NCBI GenBank assembly: GCA_937888925.1
Contig: CALARM010000748.1
Span: forward strand, 1-7,740
Source: an uncultured Synergistia bacterium
Lineage (GTDB): Bacteria > Eremiobacterota > SpSt-956 > JAKJGF01
Length of the DNA: 7,740 nucleotides
Reading direction: 5' to 3'
Shown in pieces: positions 1-7,227 of this stretch (position 1 is its first letter; the number at the start of each line of letters is the position of its first letter). The position numbers and the translations under genes were made by a program. A model generated the notes under the pieces. That model did not search any database, had not been told where the DNA came from, and saw only the letters and a program-made list of their open reading frames with translations.

Positions 1-1425
1 AGGAACAATCTCTCGAAGCTTAAACAGGCAGAAACATCCGTAGAATTTCAGAGAAAACACAGCGATCTTACAATAGCAGGAAAAAAAGAAGAGCTTACCA
101 GAGCGGAACTTGTTTACAAAAATGCTATGGAAGAATTGATGGAACAGAAAGAAATCACAAAATCAGCCATAGAACAGGCTGCTTCTTCTCTTGAAGTGGC
201 AAAGAAACAGCTTGAGAAAACTCAGGCCGGTTCGAGAAAACAGGAAATAGCAGCAAAACTTGAACAGGTAGAGCAGGCAGAAGTCACTATGGAAAATGCC
301 AGAAAAGATTATGAACGGCAGAAAGAGCTTTACAAAAATGAGTTTGTTGCCCAGAAAACTGTTGATGATGCGGAGAAAACATACCTTCTTGCAAAATCTC
401 AATATGAAGCGGCACAGGTAGCTTATGATATGGCTGTTGAAGGAAACAGACCTGAAGATATAGAGATAAGTCAGGCACAGGTTGAACAGGCTGAGAAAAA
501 TCTAAAGTACCAGATAACAAAAGGCAAACAGGATATTGCCGTTAAAGAAAGATCTCTCCATATAGCGGACACAGATCTGAAGGGGGCAAGGATAAATCTG
601 GAACAGGCCAGAACCGAAGGACTTCAGGTAAGCATGAAAGAAAACGATCTTGCATCTACCGGTGCTCTCCTGGATAAATCAAAAGCTTCAAAAGACCAGT
701 CAATAGATCAACTGTCCAAAACAAAAATACTCTCACCTGTTAATGCTCTGATTATCAGTAGAACAGTAGAAGTAGGTGATGTAGTTGCATCTCAGACTAT
801 GTCCAGCGCAGCAGGAACTACTTTAATGACTATTGCCGACCTGGGTGAAATTTATGCAGAAACGACTATTGACGAATCTGATATAGGAAAAATCAAACTC
901 AACCTTCCTGTTACCATAATGGCTGCAGCCTATCAGGACTTAAATATACCCGGTTATATAACACATATAACCCCTCAGGCTTCACAGGTTGAACAGATAC
1001 CGACATTTAAAATAAGAATTAAAATATTACTGGATAAAATTAAAGAACAGGATTTACCACAGGGAAAGAAGCGCTATGAGTTACTTTACCCCGGTATGTC
1101 TGTAGATGCAGATATTTATGTAGACAAAAAAGACTCGGTTCTACAACTTCCTATGGAAGCAGTATGGGAGAAAAAAGGGAAAAAATATGTTACCCTTCTT
1201 AAAGGCCAGAATACTTTTGAAGATGTGGAAGTTACGACAGGACTCAAGAATAATGTTATGGTAGAAATAATAAAAGGGTTGAAAGAAGGGGATGAAATCA
1301 AGCTTCCTGAAATTAAAGGAGGAAGCCAGACTCCAGGGCCGGGAGGTCCGGGCGGAGGTCCGATAGGTCCGGGCGGAGGTCCGATAGGTCCGGGCGGAGG
1401 CAGAGGAGGGAGACAGGGCTTCTAA
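1..1425 (+). CDS. Periplasmic adaptor (HlyD/YbhG/MacA-like membrane-fusion protein), 5' end missing
   Basis: The frame is open from base 1, so the gene starts before the window; the ATG at 127 is internal. 474 residues are visible. Residues 1 to about 240 are Glu/Lys/Gln/Ala-rich coiled coil. Two similar segments, AGSRKQEI and EGNRPEDI, each followed by a QVEQAE stretch, lie 71 residues apart; this pattern is typical of YbhG/HlyD-type alpha-hairpins. Next come the second lipoyl half-motif (LSPVNALIISR...VEVGDVV, about 243-262, with Ala where Gly is usual), a beta-barrel (about 275-375) and a membrane-proximal domain containing LYPGMSVDADI and LPMEAVW. Such adaptors link an inner-membrane ABC or RND pump to an outer-membrane channel; the pump genes are not in the window, so the substrate is unknown. 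The last 35 residues are a Gly/Pro-rich tail. The family call is firm; the transporter type is inferred. Confidence 0.9.
   Translation, partial: RNNLSKLKQAETSVEFQRKHSDLTIAGKKEELTRAELVYKNAMEELMEQKEITKSAIEQAASSLEVAKKQLEKTQAGSRKQEIAAKLEQVEQAEVTMENARKDYERQKELYKNEFVAQKTVDDAEKTYLLAKSQYEAAQVAYDMAVEGNRPEDIEISQAQVEQAEKNLKYQITKGKQDIAVKERSLHIADTDLKGARINLEQARTEGLQVSMKENDLASTGALLDKSKASKDQSIDQLSKTKILSPVNALIISRTVEVGDVVASQTMSSAAGTTLMTIADLGEIYAETTIDESDIGKIKLNLPVTIMAAAYQDLNIPGYITHITPQASQVEQIPTFKIRIKILLDKIKEQDLPQGKKRYELLYPGMSVDADIYVDKKDSVLQLPMEAVWEKKGKKYVTLLKGQNTFEDVEVTTGLKNNVMVEIIKGLKEGDEIKLPEIKGGSQTPGPGGPGGGPIGPGGGPIGPGGGRGGRQGF
1345..1400 (+). repeat. 21-bp in-frame tandem repeat encoding a Gly/Pro tail
   Basis: About 2.7 exact copies of a 21-bp unit, starting at 1345, 1366 and 1387, encode GPGGGPI repeats at the C-terminus of the adaptor. 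The stretch is far more GC-rich than the surrounding DNA. Because the unit is a multiple of three, a change in copy number would lengthen or shorten the tail without a frameshift. The function of the tail is unknown; a flexible extension is the simplest reading. Confidence 0.9.
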
Positions 1426-1484
1426 AAAGTTAAATATAAATAAAATTCGTTAAGTATCTTATAGTATCACTATGACCGTAAACA

Positions 1485-1513
1485 TTGACTCTATGTTCTA
1501 TTTATGCTATAAT
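1485..1513 (+). promoter_or_regulatory. Sigma70-type promoter with extended -10, upstream of the minor prepilin genes
   Basis: A -35 box TTGACT (1485-1490) is separated by exactly 17 bp from a perfect -10 box TATAAT (1508-1513). The -10 is preceded by TGC, giving the extended TGnTATAAT form. Transcription would start near 1518-1520, leaving a leader of about 37-39 nt before the ATG at 1557. The promoter lies in the gap after the adaptor gene, so the prepilin genes can be transcribed independently of it. A 6-bp word AGTATC occurs twice at 10-bp spacing just upstream (1453, 1463). Confidence 0.75.
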
Positions 1514-1556
1514 TGTCACAGAACAATAAAATAAAATACATTATTTGTGAATCACA

Positions 1557-2027
1557 ATGAAAAACATAAAAAAAGCATTCAGTTTAATAGAAGTTATATG
1601 GGGAGTACTTATCCTTTCTATTATTATTGTCAGTGTAACAGGTATTTTTACCAGCATACTGGTTTCCACCAAAAAAAGCGAAAAGCTTGTTGTTGCTACA
1701 AATCTTGCTCAAAAACAACTGGAATATATAAAACTTATGGGGTTTTCAGATATTCCAACTTCTCTCCCGATGGATTTAGACGGTCGTAATAATGGTGTTA
1801 CAGCGACCGGAACATCGGGACATTATTTTCCTGCCTTTCCGGTACCTCCTGATCCTCTCAGGGAAGTCGTAGACGGAGTTACCTATTACTACAGAATACA
1901 GGTAAAAGATCTGAGTGGTGTTTCAGGGAAGGGTCTGGTAGTCATAACAGTTACAGTATACTGGGATCAAACAGATGATAACAGTGGTAAAAACTTTGTT
2001 ACTCTTGAGTTATATAAAGCACAATGA
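1557..2027 (+). CDS. Type IV minor prepilin, GspI/PilV-like
   Basis: 156 residues. The N-terminus has a short basic leader, MKNIKKA, then FSLIEVIWGVLILSIIIVSV, a class III (prepilin peptidase) signal. Cleavage is predicted between Ala7 and Phe8, with Glu at mature position +5; Ala at -1 instead of the usual Gly is tolerated but less common. The NLAQKQLEYIK segment after the hydrophobic helix and the VTVYW segment near the end resemble GspI/PilV minor pilins. After processing it would insert in the inner membrane and join the priming complex of a pilus or secretion pseudopilus. ATG 1557 is the first possible start, because an in-frame TGA lies at 1548-1550. The ribosome binding site is weak (GTGA at 1547-1550), unlike those of the next two genes. 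First gene of a three-gene unit. Prepilin assignment strong; exact subclass inferred from motifs and gene order. Confidence 0.85.
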   Translation: MKNIKKAFSLIEVIWGVLILSIIIVSVTGIFTSILVSTKKSEKLVVATNLAQKQLEYIKLMGFSDIPTSLPMDLDGRNNGVTATGTSGHYFPAFPVPPDPLREVVDGVTYYYRIQVKDLSGVSGKGLVVITVTVYWDQTDDNSGKNFVTLELYKAQ

Positions 2028-2037
2028 GGAACTCTAT

Positions 2038-2718
2038 ATGAATAAGAAATTTAAGAATTACGGTCATACTGTAATGGAACTGGTTATGGCCATTTTAATT
2101 TTCAGCCTTTTTCTTGCATGTACTTTTGCCGTATTCAGCTACGGATTAAAAAACTGGAAACTCGTTGAGACAAAAGGTGATGTCCAGAATCAGGCAGAAG
2201 TTGCCATGGGCAGAATCCTGAGTGAAATCACTGCTACAGATATTACAACTCTTATAACAGGTAATAGTCCTGTACATTATGTAGTTTTTGAAAGTGCTGT
2301 AAATTCTTCTACAGGTGATGTAGAAAAAGAAAATGCTGCAATCGTATGGAAGGGATATGTATTATATTACACATCTCCTTCCGATGCAGGTAAACCTGAT
2401 AAAAAACTTTTAAGAAAATTTATACCACACGAGAATAGAACAACTCCAAAACAGATTGATATTACAAAAATGTCTTTATATCTTACAGATACGCCTCCAT
2501 CCCCCGGTTCAGGTGAAGAACTGAGAACTGTTGCCAGAAACATTTACGATATGGATATAAGCGTTAATCCCAACAAATATATAGTAGATCTCTCCATTGT
2601 TGCGAGGAAGAAATTTTCCGAAAAAAGGCTGGCTTATGATAAAGATTTTTCCGATAATGTGGCTCAGGAAAGTGTAACATTAAAAGCTTCTGTTATGCCA
2701 AGAAACAGTCACGATTAA
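2038..2718 (+). CDS. Type IV minor prepilin, GspJ/PilW-like
   Basis: 226 residues from ATG 2038, preceded by GAGGA (2026-2030) with 7-nt spacing and only 10 nt after the previous stop. An earlier in-frame ATG at 1975 would lie inside the upstream gene and put an unusual extension before the signal, so it is not preferred. The leader MNKKFKNYG is followed by HTVMELVMAILIFSLFLA: predicted cleavage after Gly9, Glu at mature +5, and His instead of Phe at +1. The rest is soluble and moderately charged, with alternating strand-like stretches such as VVFESAV and AAIVWKGYVLYYTS, as in PilW/GspJ proteins. Its place between an I-like and a K-like gene supports the J-like role in a minor pseudopilin complex. 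Confidence 0.83.
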   Translation: MNKKFKNYGHTVMELVMAILIFSLFLACTFAVFSYGLKNWKLVETKGDVQNQAEVAMGRILSEITATDITTLITGNSPVHYVVFESAVNSSTGDVEKENAAIVWKGYVLYYTSPSDAGKPDKKLLRKFIPHENRTTPKQIDITKMSLYLTDTPPSPGSGEELRTVARNIYDMDISVNPNKYIVDLSIVARKKFSEKRLAYDKDFSDNVAQESVTLKASVMPRNSHD

Positions 2719-2722
2719 TATC

Positions 2723-2730
2723 AAGGAGGA
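2723..2730 (+). promoter_or_regulatory. Strong Shine-Dalgarno site for the PilX/GspK-like gene
   Basis: AAGGAGGA lies 6 nt before ATG 2737 and is close to a perfect anti-16S match. It contrasts with the weak site in front of the first gene of the unit and fixes the start of the large third gene. Confidence 0.85.
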
Positions 2731-2736
2731 ATTACC

Positions 2737-4839
2737 ATGAAACATCATGAAGAAAACCGTGGTATGGCTCTTATTACCATATTATTAATGATGGTCATAC
2801 TTGTTATGTTAACAGTGACTCTTATAACGGTAAATACAAATAATCTCTTATATACATTGAATTATAATAACAGAGTATCGGCACTTATGGCAGCAGAATC
2901 AGGAGTGGCCTATGCCATATATGAGTTACAGAAGGTTTCCAACTGGCATCCGCCAATTGCAGATGGTAACACATGTAACGGTAAATTTACCATATACTTC
3001 AAGCCAGGAACTACTGTAAATGATTATTATTCTATAAATAATCTTGATAAGGGAGGATCTGACCCGAATGGCTACAGAGGTTTTACCGTACCTCCCAATT
3101 CTGTAGACTTGATAGTTACAGGCCAGGCAGGTAATTCAGTAAGAAGAATAAGAGTAACACTGGGACGGGAAAATATAAGCGAAGGAGGCAGATGCAGCGG
3201 AATAGTAGATATAGATGCAGCCAATTTTATAATAAAGCGTGCCACAACAGCAAAAGACACGAACGAGGGAGGATCTTTCCATTCAAATTTCAAAAATCCT
3301 ATTGATCCGAATGCGCCGTCAATAAAAACCGTTAATGCTACATTTACAAAGGCCTTCGGAGGAGTAATAAGTGGTTGCAGTGGGATAAGTATAGCTCCTG
3401 CTTATTATGATTCCGGCAGTGGAACTCAGTTGAGGGAATATGTTGACCCCAAACCTATACCTGATATTGATATAAAGAAGCTTGTAACAGATAAATCAGG
3501 GTTAAACACAACTCCAGGTGGCACTTACAGAATTACTCAGAAAAAGACAGGTGGAACATTTGAATTATTAGACGTAAACGGTAATTCTGTAACCATTCCC
3601 GGAACTTCCATAGATCAGGCGACAGGGGAGCTTGTATTTACTCAGAGTATCTATTTCAGTAATGATGTAAAATTTGAATTTCCTATGAAAGATAATCATT
3701 ATGCCACTGCAGGGTTAAGACTTGAGAAAACTGGCGGTGTTTATCCATCACTTTATATAAACGGTAGCAGTAAAAATGCCGATAGTTTTCAGGTCTTTGG
3801 AAGGTTACAGGGAAATGGCTCCATATATAATACAGGAAAGACAAAGTTTATAATGCAGACAGACCTCGTGGCAAGTGAAGAAACAGGGACAGAGTTATTA
3901 AGTGAGGGAGATATAAATATAAGTTTACCTGCAAGCAGGTTAAGTAATATAAATCTGAATCTCACCGGTGCCGTATTAACTCATGGTAATTTAAACGCCA
4001 TAGTCCTTGATCCCAATGCTTCAGATCCATATTCACTGGCTTCCAATCCTTCTGCAGCTATGTCTGGAGATAAATGGCCCAATAACTGGGTGGAACAGGC
4101 TTATAACAATGTAACTCCTGTACCTGCTGCCACTCCAAATACTATTACCATACCTTCAACAGGGCTGTCCATAACTGGTTCGGGAAGCTGGCCTGTAATG
4201 TTTGTTCCTGACGGAGATACAACTATACCATCCAGCGGCGGAGGATATGATAAATCAGGAATACCTACGAAAACTTCTGCTACCCTTACTATCAACGGAG
4301 ATGGAACTTACACGTTTACAGGAGCAAAACATATTCATGTTTATGTTAATAACAAATTATGTTCCTGGGATACAATGAACGACTGGTTTGATGTTGACCC
4401 TGTAAAGGGTACTACTATAGGACCGGGGATACAGGTAAATTTACATGAAAACCACTGGTCTACAGGCAGTTGGATAATAGACAATGGTTATTTTACCGAT
4501 GGAAGCGCCCTGAATACTTATATGTATAATACATTAGTAAAATACGAACAATCCCTTGGAGGTAAGCCTTCAACAACACCTGTTCCGGTTCAACAGATTT
4601 CCGGTGACATATATTCCCCTGATATACTCATAACAGGAGCTCTTGTTGTTACAGATCCGAATAATCTGGACGGGACAGGGCCTGTCAATAGTGATGCCGG
4701 AAATATAAAAGTAAAGCTCATCAGTCCAAAGGATAAAGGAGATTTTTCTATAATTCATTCCAGAAATTACGAAAAGCTTCTTGCTTCATCTGAAATAAGG
4801 ACAAAAATAGTAGTTAATACGTGGGAAGAATTACGTTAA
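2737..4839 (+). CDS. Large PilX/GspK-like minor pilin-type protein with an extended beta-rich domain
   Basis: 700 residues, 18 nt after the preceding stop. The N-terminus is a charged leader ENRG followed by a long hydrophobic helix (about 10-32, MALITILLMMVILVML). The helix lacks the Glu at +5 found in the two preceding prepilins, as is usual for GspK and PilX-type proteins. A PilX-like AAESGVAYAIYELQK segment follows at about 52-66. The remainder is Gly/Ser/Thr/Asn-rich with many short strand-like repeats. Four cysteines (80, 153, 214, 542) could form disulfides outside the cytoplasm. The protein ends in NTWEELR. It is much longer than typical PilX (about 200 aa) or GspK (about 300 aa). Inference: the tip or priming component of the pilus system, with a large exposed domain that may bind a surface or partner. 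I recognise no enzymatic motif in that domain. Confidence 0.8.
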   Translation: MKHHEENRGMALITILLMMVILVMLTVTLITVNTNNLLYTLNYNNRVSALMAAESGVAYAIYELQKVSNWHPPIADGNTCNGKFTIYFKPGTTVNDYYSINNLDKGGSDPNGYRGFTVPPNSVDLIVTGQAGNSVRRIRVTLGRENISEGGRCSGIVDIDAANFIIKRATTAKDTNEGGSFHSNFKNPIDPNAPSIKTVNATFTKAFGGVISGCSGISIAPAYYDSGSGTQLREYVDPKPIPDIDIKKLVTDKSGLNTTPGGTYRITQKKTGGTFELLDVNGNSVTIPGTSIDQATGELVFTQSIYFSNDVKFEFPMKDNHYATAGLRLEKTGGVYPSLYINGSSKNADSFQVFGRLQGNGSIYNTGKTKFIMQTDLVASEETGTELLSEGDINISLPASRLSNINLNLTGAVLTHGNLNAIVLDPNASDPYSLASNPSAAMSGDKWPNNWVEQAYNNVTPVPAATPNTITIPSTGLSITGSGSWPVMFVPDGDTTIPSSGGGYDKSGIPTKTSATLTINGDGTYTFTGAKHIHVYVNNKLCSWDTMNDWFDVDPVKGTTIGPGIQVNLHENHWSTGSWIIDNGYFTDGSALNTYMYNTLVKYEQSLGGKPSTTPVPVQQISGDIYSPDILITGALVVTDPNNLDGTGPVNSDAGNIKVKLISPKDKGDFSIIHSRNYEKLLASSEIRTKIVVNTWEELR

Positions 4840-4844
4840 AAAAA

Positions 4845-4974
4845 GTGAGAATCGTGAAGAGTGAAGAGTGAAAGGTGAATAGAGGAATACGTTCTCATTA
4901 TTCGTTGTGACCACCCGGTCATGGCTGTTAGTGAGTGGTGAACGGGTTTTATCTCACTATTCACTACTCACTAT
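4845..4974. repeat. Heptad-repeat inverted element 1, between convergent genes
   Basis: The left side carries GTGA at 4854, 4861, 4868 and 4875, an exact 7-bp period (units such as GTGAAGA), with one more at 4845. The right side carries TCAC at 4954, 4961 and 4968, again every 7 bp (TCACTAT, TCACTAC, TCACTAT). The two sides are therefore imperfect inverted copies. Two more GTGA cores at 4931 and 4938 lie between them. The middle also holds TGACC/GGTCA complementarity and the word CCGGTCATG (4915-4923). The element fills most of the space between the 3' ends of the PilX-like gene and the cyclase gene, where it could stop transcription from both sides. That role is inferred from position only. 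Confidence 0.75.
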
Positions 4975-5017
4975 TTATAGTTTTTTAGATACTTTTCACC
5001 TGTTTCGGTAATTAGAG

Positions 5018-6682
5018 TTAAAAAATCACTTTGAATCTCCTGATCCTTTCGGCATATCCCTTGAGAGATATGCTTTCCAGTTCCAGGAATCTTATCTGTG
5101 ATTTTTTTAATATATTGTATGTATATTCTGACACAAGGATTTCTCCGGGAGCAGCACAGGAGCATAGTCTGGCAGACAGATTTGTAGCATCTCCTATGGC
5201 GGCATATTGGAGGTATTCATCATCACCTATATTCCCAACAAAAGTTGTACCTGTATTTATACCAATCCCTATATCTATTGTAATCTTTCCTGATTTTCTC
5301 CATCTGTTATTAAGTTCTCTTACCGCTTTTTGCATATCTATTGCCGCAAGGACCGACATAAGGGCATGGTCTTCTCTCGGCACAGGTGCTCCCCATATGG
5401 CCATAAGGGCATCTCCTATATATTTTTCCAGGGTTCCGTCTGTATTAAAGACTATTTTTACCATAGGCGGGAAATATTCGTTAAGCATATTGGCTACTTC
5501 TACGGGATTTTTCTTCCCCGAAAGTTCCGTGTAATTTCTTATGTCACTGAAAAGAATTGTCACACACATCTCTTCTCCACCCTTGCCAACATATGCAGGT
5601 TCTCTGATAAGAGTATCAATGGTATTGGGAGAAAAAAATCGCTCAAAACGGCTCCTTACTTTTGCATCATCTTCTATTTTCTGATGAAGGAGGGAATTTT
5701 CCACCGCTACGGCAGCCTGAGCGGTAAAGGCGGTGACGAATTTCAAATCTTCTTCCGTAAATCTGTCAACAGGCCTCTGGGCATCTGCATATAATACACC
5801 TAAAAGATTATCCTGTGTTTTCAGAGGAACACAGACACATGTTCTTATACCATGAACCTTTACGCTCATGGCACTTTTAAATTGTTCATCCTTCAGGGCA
5901 TCTTTAACCAGTAATCCCTCTTCTTCCAGTAATACCTTATTTATTATACTCATACTCAATACCGGTTCTTCTTCTCCCTGAAGATCATAACGTTTTCTGA
6001 AAATTTTATATTTAAAAACCGGTTCCAGATGTGCTGTTCTTATGGCATTACCGGAAATATCCCTGTCAAGTATCCATATGGCTGCCCTGTCAAGATCCAT
6101 TATTTCAAATAAAATAGACAGTATTTCTTCTATTTTCACTTCTATCCTTTCCGGTTTACTCAGAGCAGTACTGGCTGAAAGTAAAATCTCCAGTTTTTTT
6201 CTGTCTCTCAGATGTTCTTCTCTGTCTGAAAGTTTCAATGTTGAAAGCCATTTGGTTTTATCGTTACTCAGAAAATCTTTTATATTTGATGCCATACTGA
6301 CAGAGACCTTTCTGTCAATAATATGGGTTTCACTGAGTTCAGTTTTTTTCTCCTCTATTTTTTTATCATCTTCATCAATAAGATAGAGCTGAATCCTGTC
6401 TCCATGTTTCAGGATTGCTCTTGTTATACGTTTACCGTTAACATAGGTACCTGCAGTACTGTTTAAATCGGTAATATATAATACCCCTTCGATTAAATCT
6501 ATAGTGGCATGATGGCGCGATACTTTGGCATCATTAACTATTATATTGTTGTTTTTATTTCTCCCTATACCTGCAGGCGAGGAAGAGAGAGAAAAAGTGT
6601 TACCCTTTAAAGGCCCTTCATATCCTGTTAATTTATATACAGGTCTGTTATACTGATCATGTTCTTCCGAAAATAAAAACAT
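5018..6682 (-). CDS. FHA-GAF-class III adenylate/guanylate cyclase
   Basis: 554 residues, no signal peptide or membrane helix, so probably cytoplasmic. An FHA domain (about 16-100) shows GRN at 40-42, SRHH at 55-58 and DLNSTAGTYVNG at 72-83, as in phosphothreonine-binding FHA folds. A GAF domain (about 160-335) includes a CVCVPL...LLGVLYAD core and should sense a small ligand or a partner. A helical linker, RFERFFSPNTIDTLI, leads to the class III cyclase domain (about 370-554). Metal-binding Asp380 (LFSDIRNYT) and Asp424 (YIGDALMAIWG), Lys420, and the transition-state pair Asn501/Arg505 (GDATNLSAR) are present, so activity is expected. Lys420 favours ATP over GTP, but the second base-contacting position, usually Thr or Asp, is Ala494. 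The start is supported by AAGGTG on the minus strand (6696-6691), 8 nt before the ATG. It lies 68 nt downstream of a small membrane protein gene on the same strand. Confidence 0.93.
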   Translation of the reverse strand: MFLFSEEHDQYNRPVYKLTGYEGPLKGNTFSLSSSPAGIGRNKNNNIIVNDAKVSRHHATIDLIEGVLYITDLNSTAGTYVNGKRITRAILKHGDRIQLYLIDEDDKKIEEKKTELSETHIIDRKVSVSMASNIKDFLSNDKTKWLSTLKLSDREEHLRDRKKLEILLSASTALSKPERIEVKIEEILSILFEIMDLDRAAIWILDRDISGNAIRTAHLEPVFKYKIFRKRYDLQGEEEPVLSMSIINKVLLEEEGLLVKDALKDEQFKSAMSVKVHGIRTCVCVPLKTQDNLLGVLYADAQRPVDRFTEEDLKFVTAFTAQAAVAVENSLLHQKIEDDAKVRSRFERFFSPNTIDTLIREPAYVGKGGEEMCVTILFSDIRNYTELSGKKNPVEVANMLNEYFPPMVKIVFNTDGTLEKYIGDALMAIWGAPVPREDHALMSVLAAIDMQKAVRELNNRWRKSGKITIDIGIGINTGTTFVGNIGDDEYLQYAAIGDATNLSARLCSCAAPGEILVSEYTYNILKKSQIRFLELESISLKGYAERIRRFKVIF

Positions 6683-6750
6683 CTAATATTCACCTTCATT
6701 AAAAATTTTGAGTTTATCATAATTTTCATATAAACGTCTGCCTTATTCAG

Positions 6751-7080
6751 CTAAAATCCAAGAAATTTATTTGACACTCCTATTAAAAATCTTATTATTC
6801 CTCCTATAGCTACTATAACGGCTATTATCCATAAAAGAGTTATTACAGATAAAATAGTAGCAATAACCGGTCGTTCTTTTTTATATAAATAAAGGGAATA
6901 AAAGCCCAGAGGCAACCATCCTACTAAAATTACAGGAATAAGTATTACAGCAGGTATTAATGCCGGTTTATCCCATACAGGATTACCTGTTACATCAAAA
7001 TAATAGACTATTACAGTCGAACTTACCAGACATAAAATAACTGTTATTATAACGGGTAATGTTGAAAATGACTGGTTCAT
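6751..7080 (-). CDS. Small hydrophobic protein with three predicted membrane helices, unknown function
   Basis: 109 residues with three strongly hydrophobic segments, about 9-27, 41-65 and 71-99, separated by a short polar loop (YYFDVTGNPVWDKP) and a basic turn (YKKERP). I do not recognise a family. The start codon at 7080-7078 has AGGA on the minus strand (7091-7088) with 7-nt spacing. It is co-oriented with the cyclase gene and separated from it by 68 nt without an obvious terminator, so the two may be co-transcribed. That neighbourhood suggests, but does not show, a membrane partner or unrelated housekeeping protein beside a signalling enzyme. Confidence 0.7.
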   Translation of the reverse strand: MNQSFSTLPVIITVILCLVSSTVIVYYFDVTGNPVWDKPALIPAVILIPVILVGWLPLGFYSLYLYKKERPVIATILSVITLLWIIAVIVAIGGIIRFLIGVSNKFLGF

Positions 7081-7120
7081 AAGTTTATCCTACAATTATA
7101 GTCATATAAATTACTCTGTT

Positions 7121-7192
7121 CGTGACGCGTAACGCGTTACACATGACCGGTTTAATCCAATGGGCATCACACATTACGCTTTACGCATTACG
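7121..7192. repeat. Heptad-repeat inverted element 2
   Basis: The left arm reads in 7-bp units CGTGACG, CGTAACG, CGTTACA, CATGACC (7121-7148). The right arm, read on the minus strand from 7192, is CGTAATG, CGTAAAG, CGTAATG, TGTGATG. The arms are imperfect inverted copies, with 18 of 28 positions matching in register. The left arm also contains a perfect 12-bp palindrome, GTAACGCGTTAC (7129-7140). CATGACCGG (7142-7150), at the inner end of the left arm, also occurs on the opposite strand in element 1. Confidence 0.65.
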
Positions 7193-7208
7193 AGGTTATT
7201 ATTTATTA

Positions 7209-7227
7209 ATAGTTATTAAATAACTAT
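7209..7227. repeat. 19-bp perfect palindrome, possible operator
   Basis: ATAGTTATT and AATAACTAT flank a single central A, giving 9-bp perfect arms. It lies in the AT-rich part of the divergent gap, 50 bp upstream of the candidate -35 for the hydrolase gene. It could be a dimeric repressor site, but AT-rich DNA makes such palindromes relatively easy to obtain by chance. Confidence 0.35.

Noticed and set aside
127..129. ATG 127 as the start of the adaptor gene
   Set aside because: The frame is open to base 1 with the same coiled-coil composition, and the protein would lack its membrane anchor and first lipoyl half.
1975..2037. Earlier in-frame ATG for the GspJ/PilW-like gene
   Set aside because: It overlaps the upstream coding sequence and adds 21 residues before a normal short prepilin leader. 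ATG 2038 has a good ribosome binding site at the right distance.
4913..4950. Intrinsic terminator ACCCG...CGGGTTTT
   Set aside because: The stem is only 5 bp with a 25-nt loop and a 4-T run. It is too weak to call separately from the heptad element.
5031..5794. Plus-strand open frames opposite the cyclase gene (up to 167 codons)
   Set aside because: They are antisense to a gene with clear FHA, GAF and cyclase motifs. Their translations show no recognisable domain.
7095..7100. Minus-strand TATAAT just upstream of the membrane protein gene
   Set aside because: There is no acceptable -35, and the start would fall about 8 nt before the ATG, cutting into the ribosome binding site.
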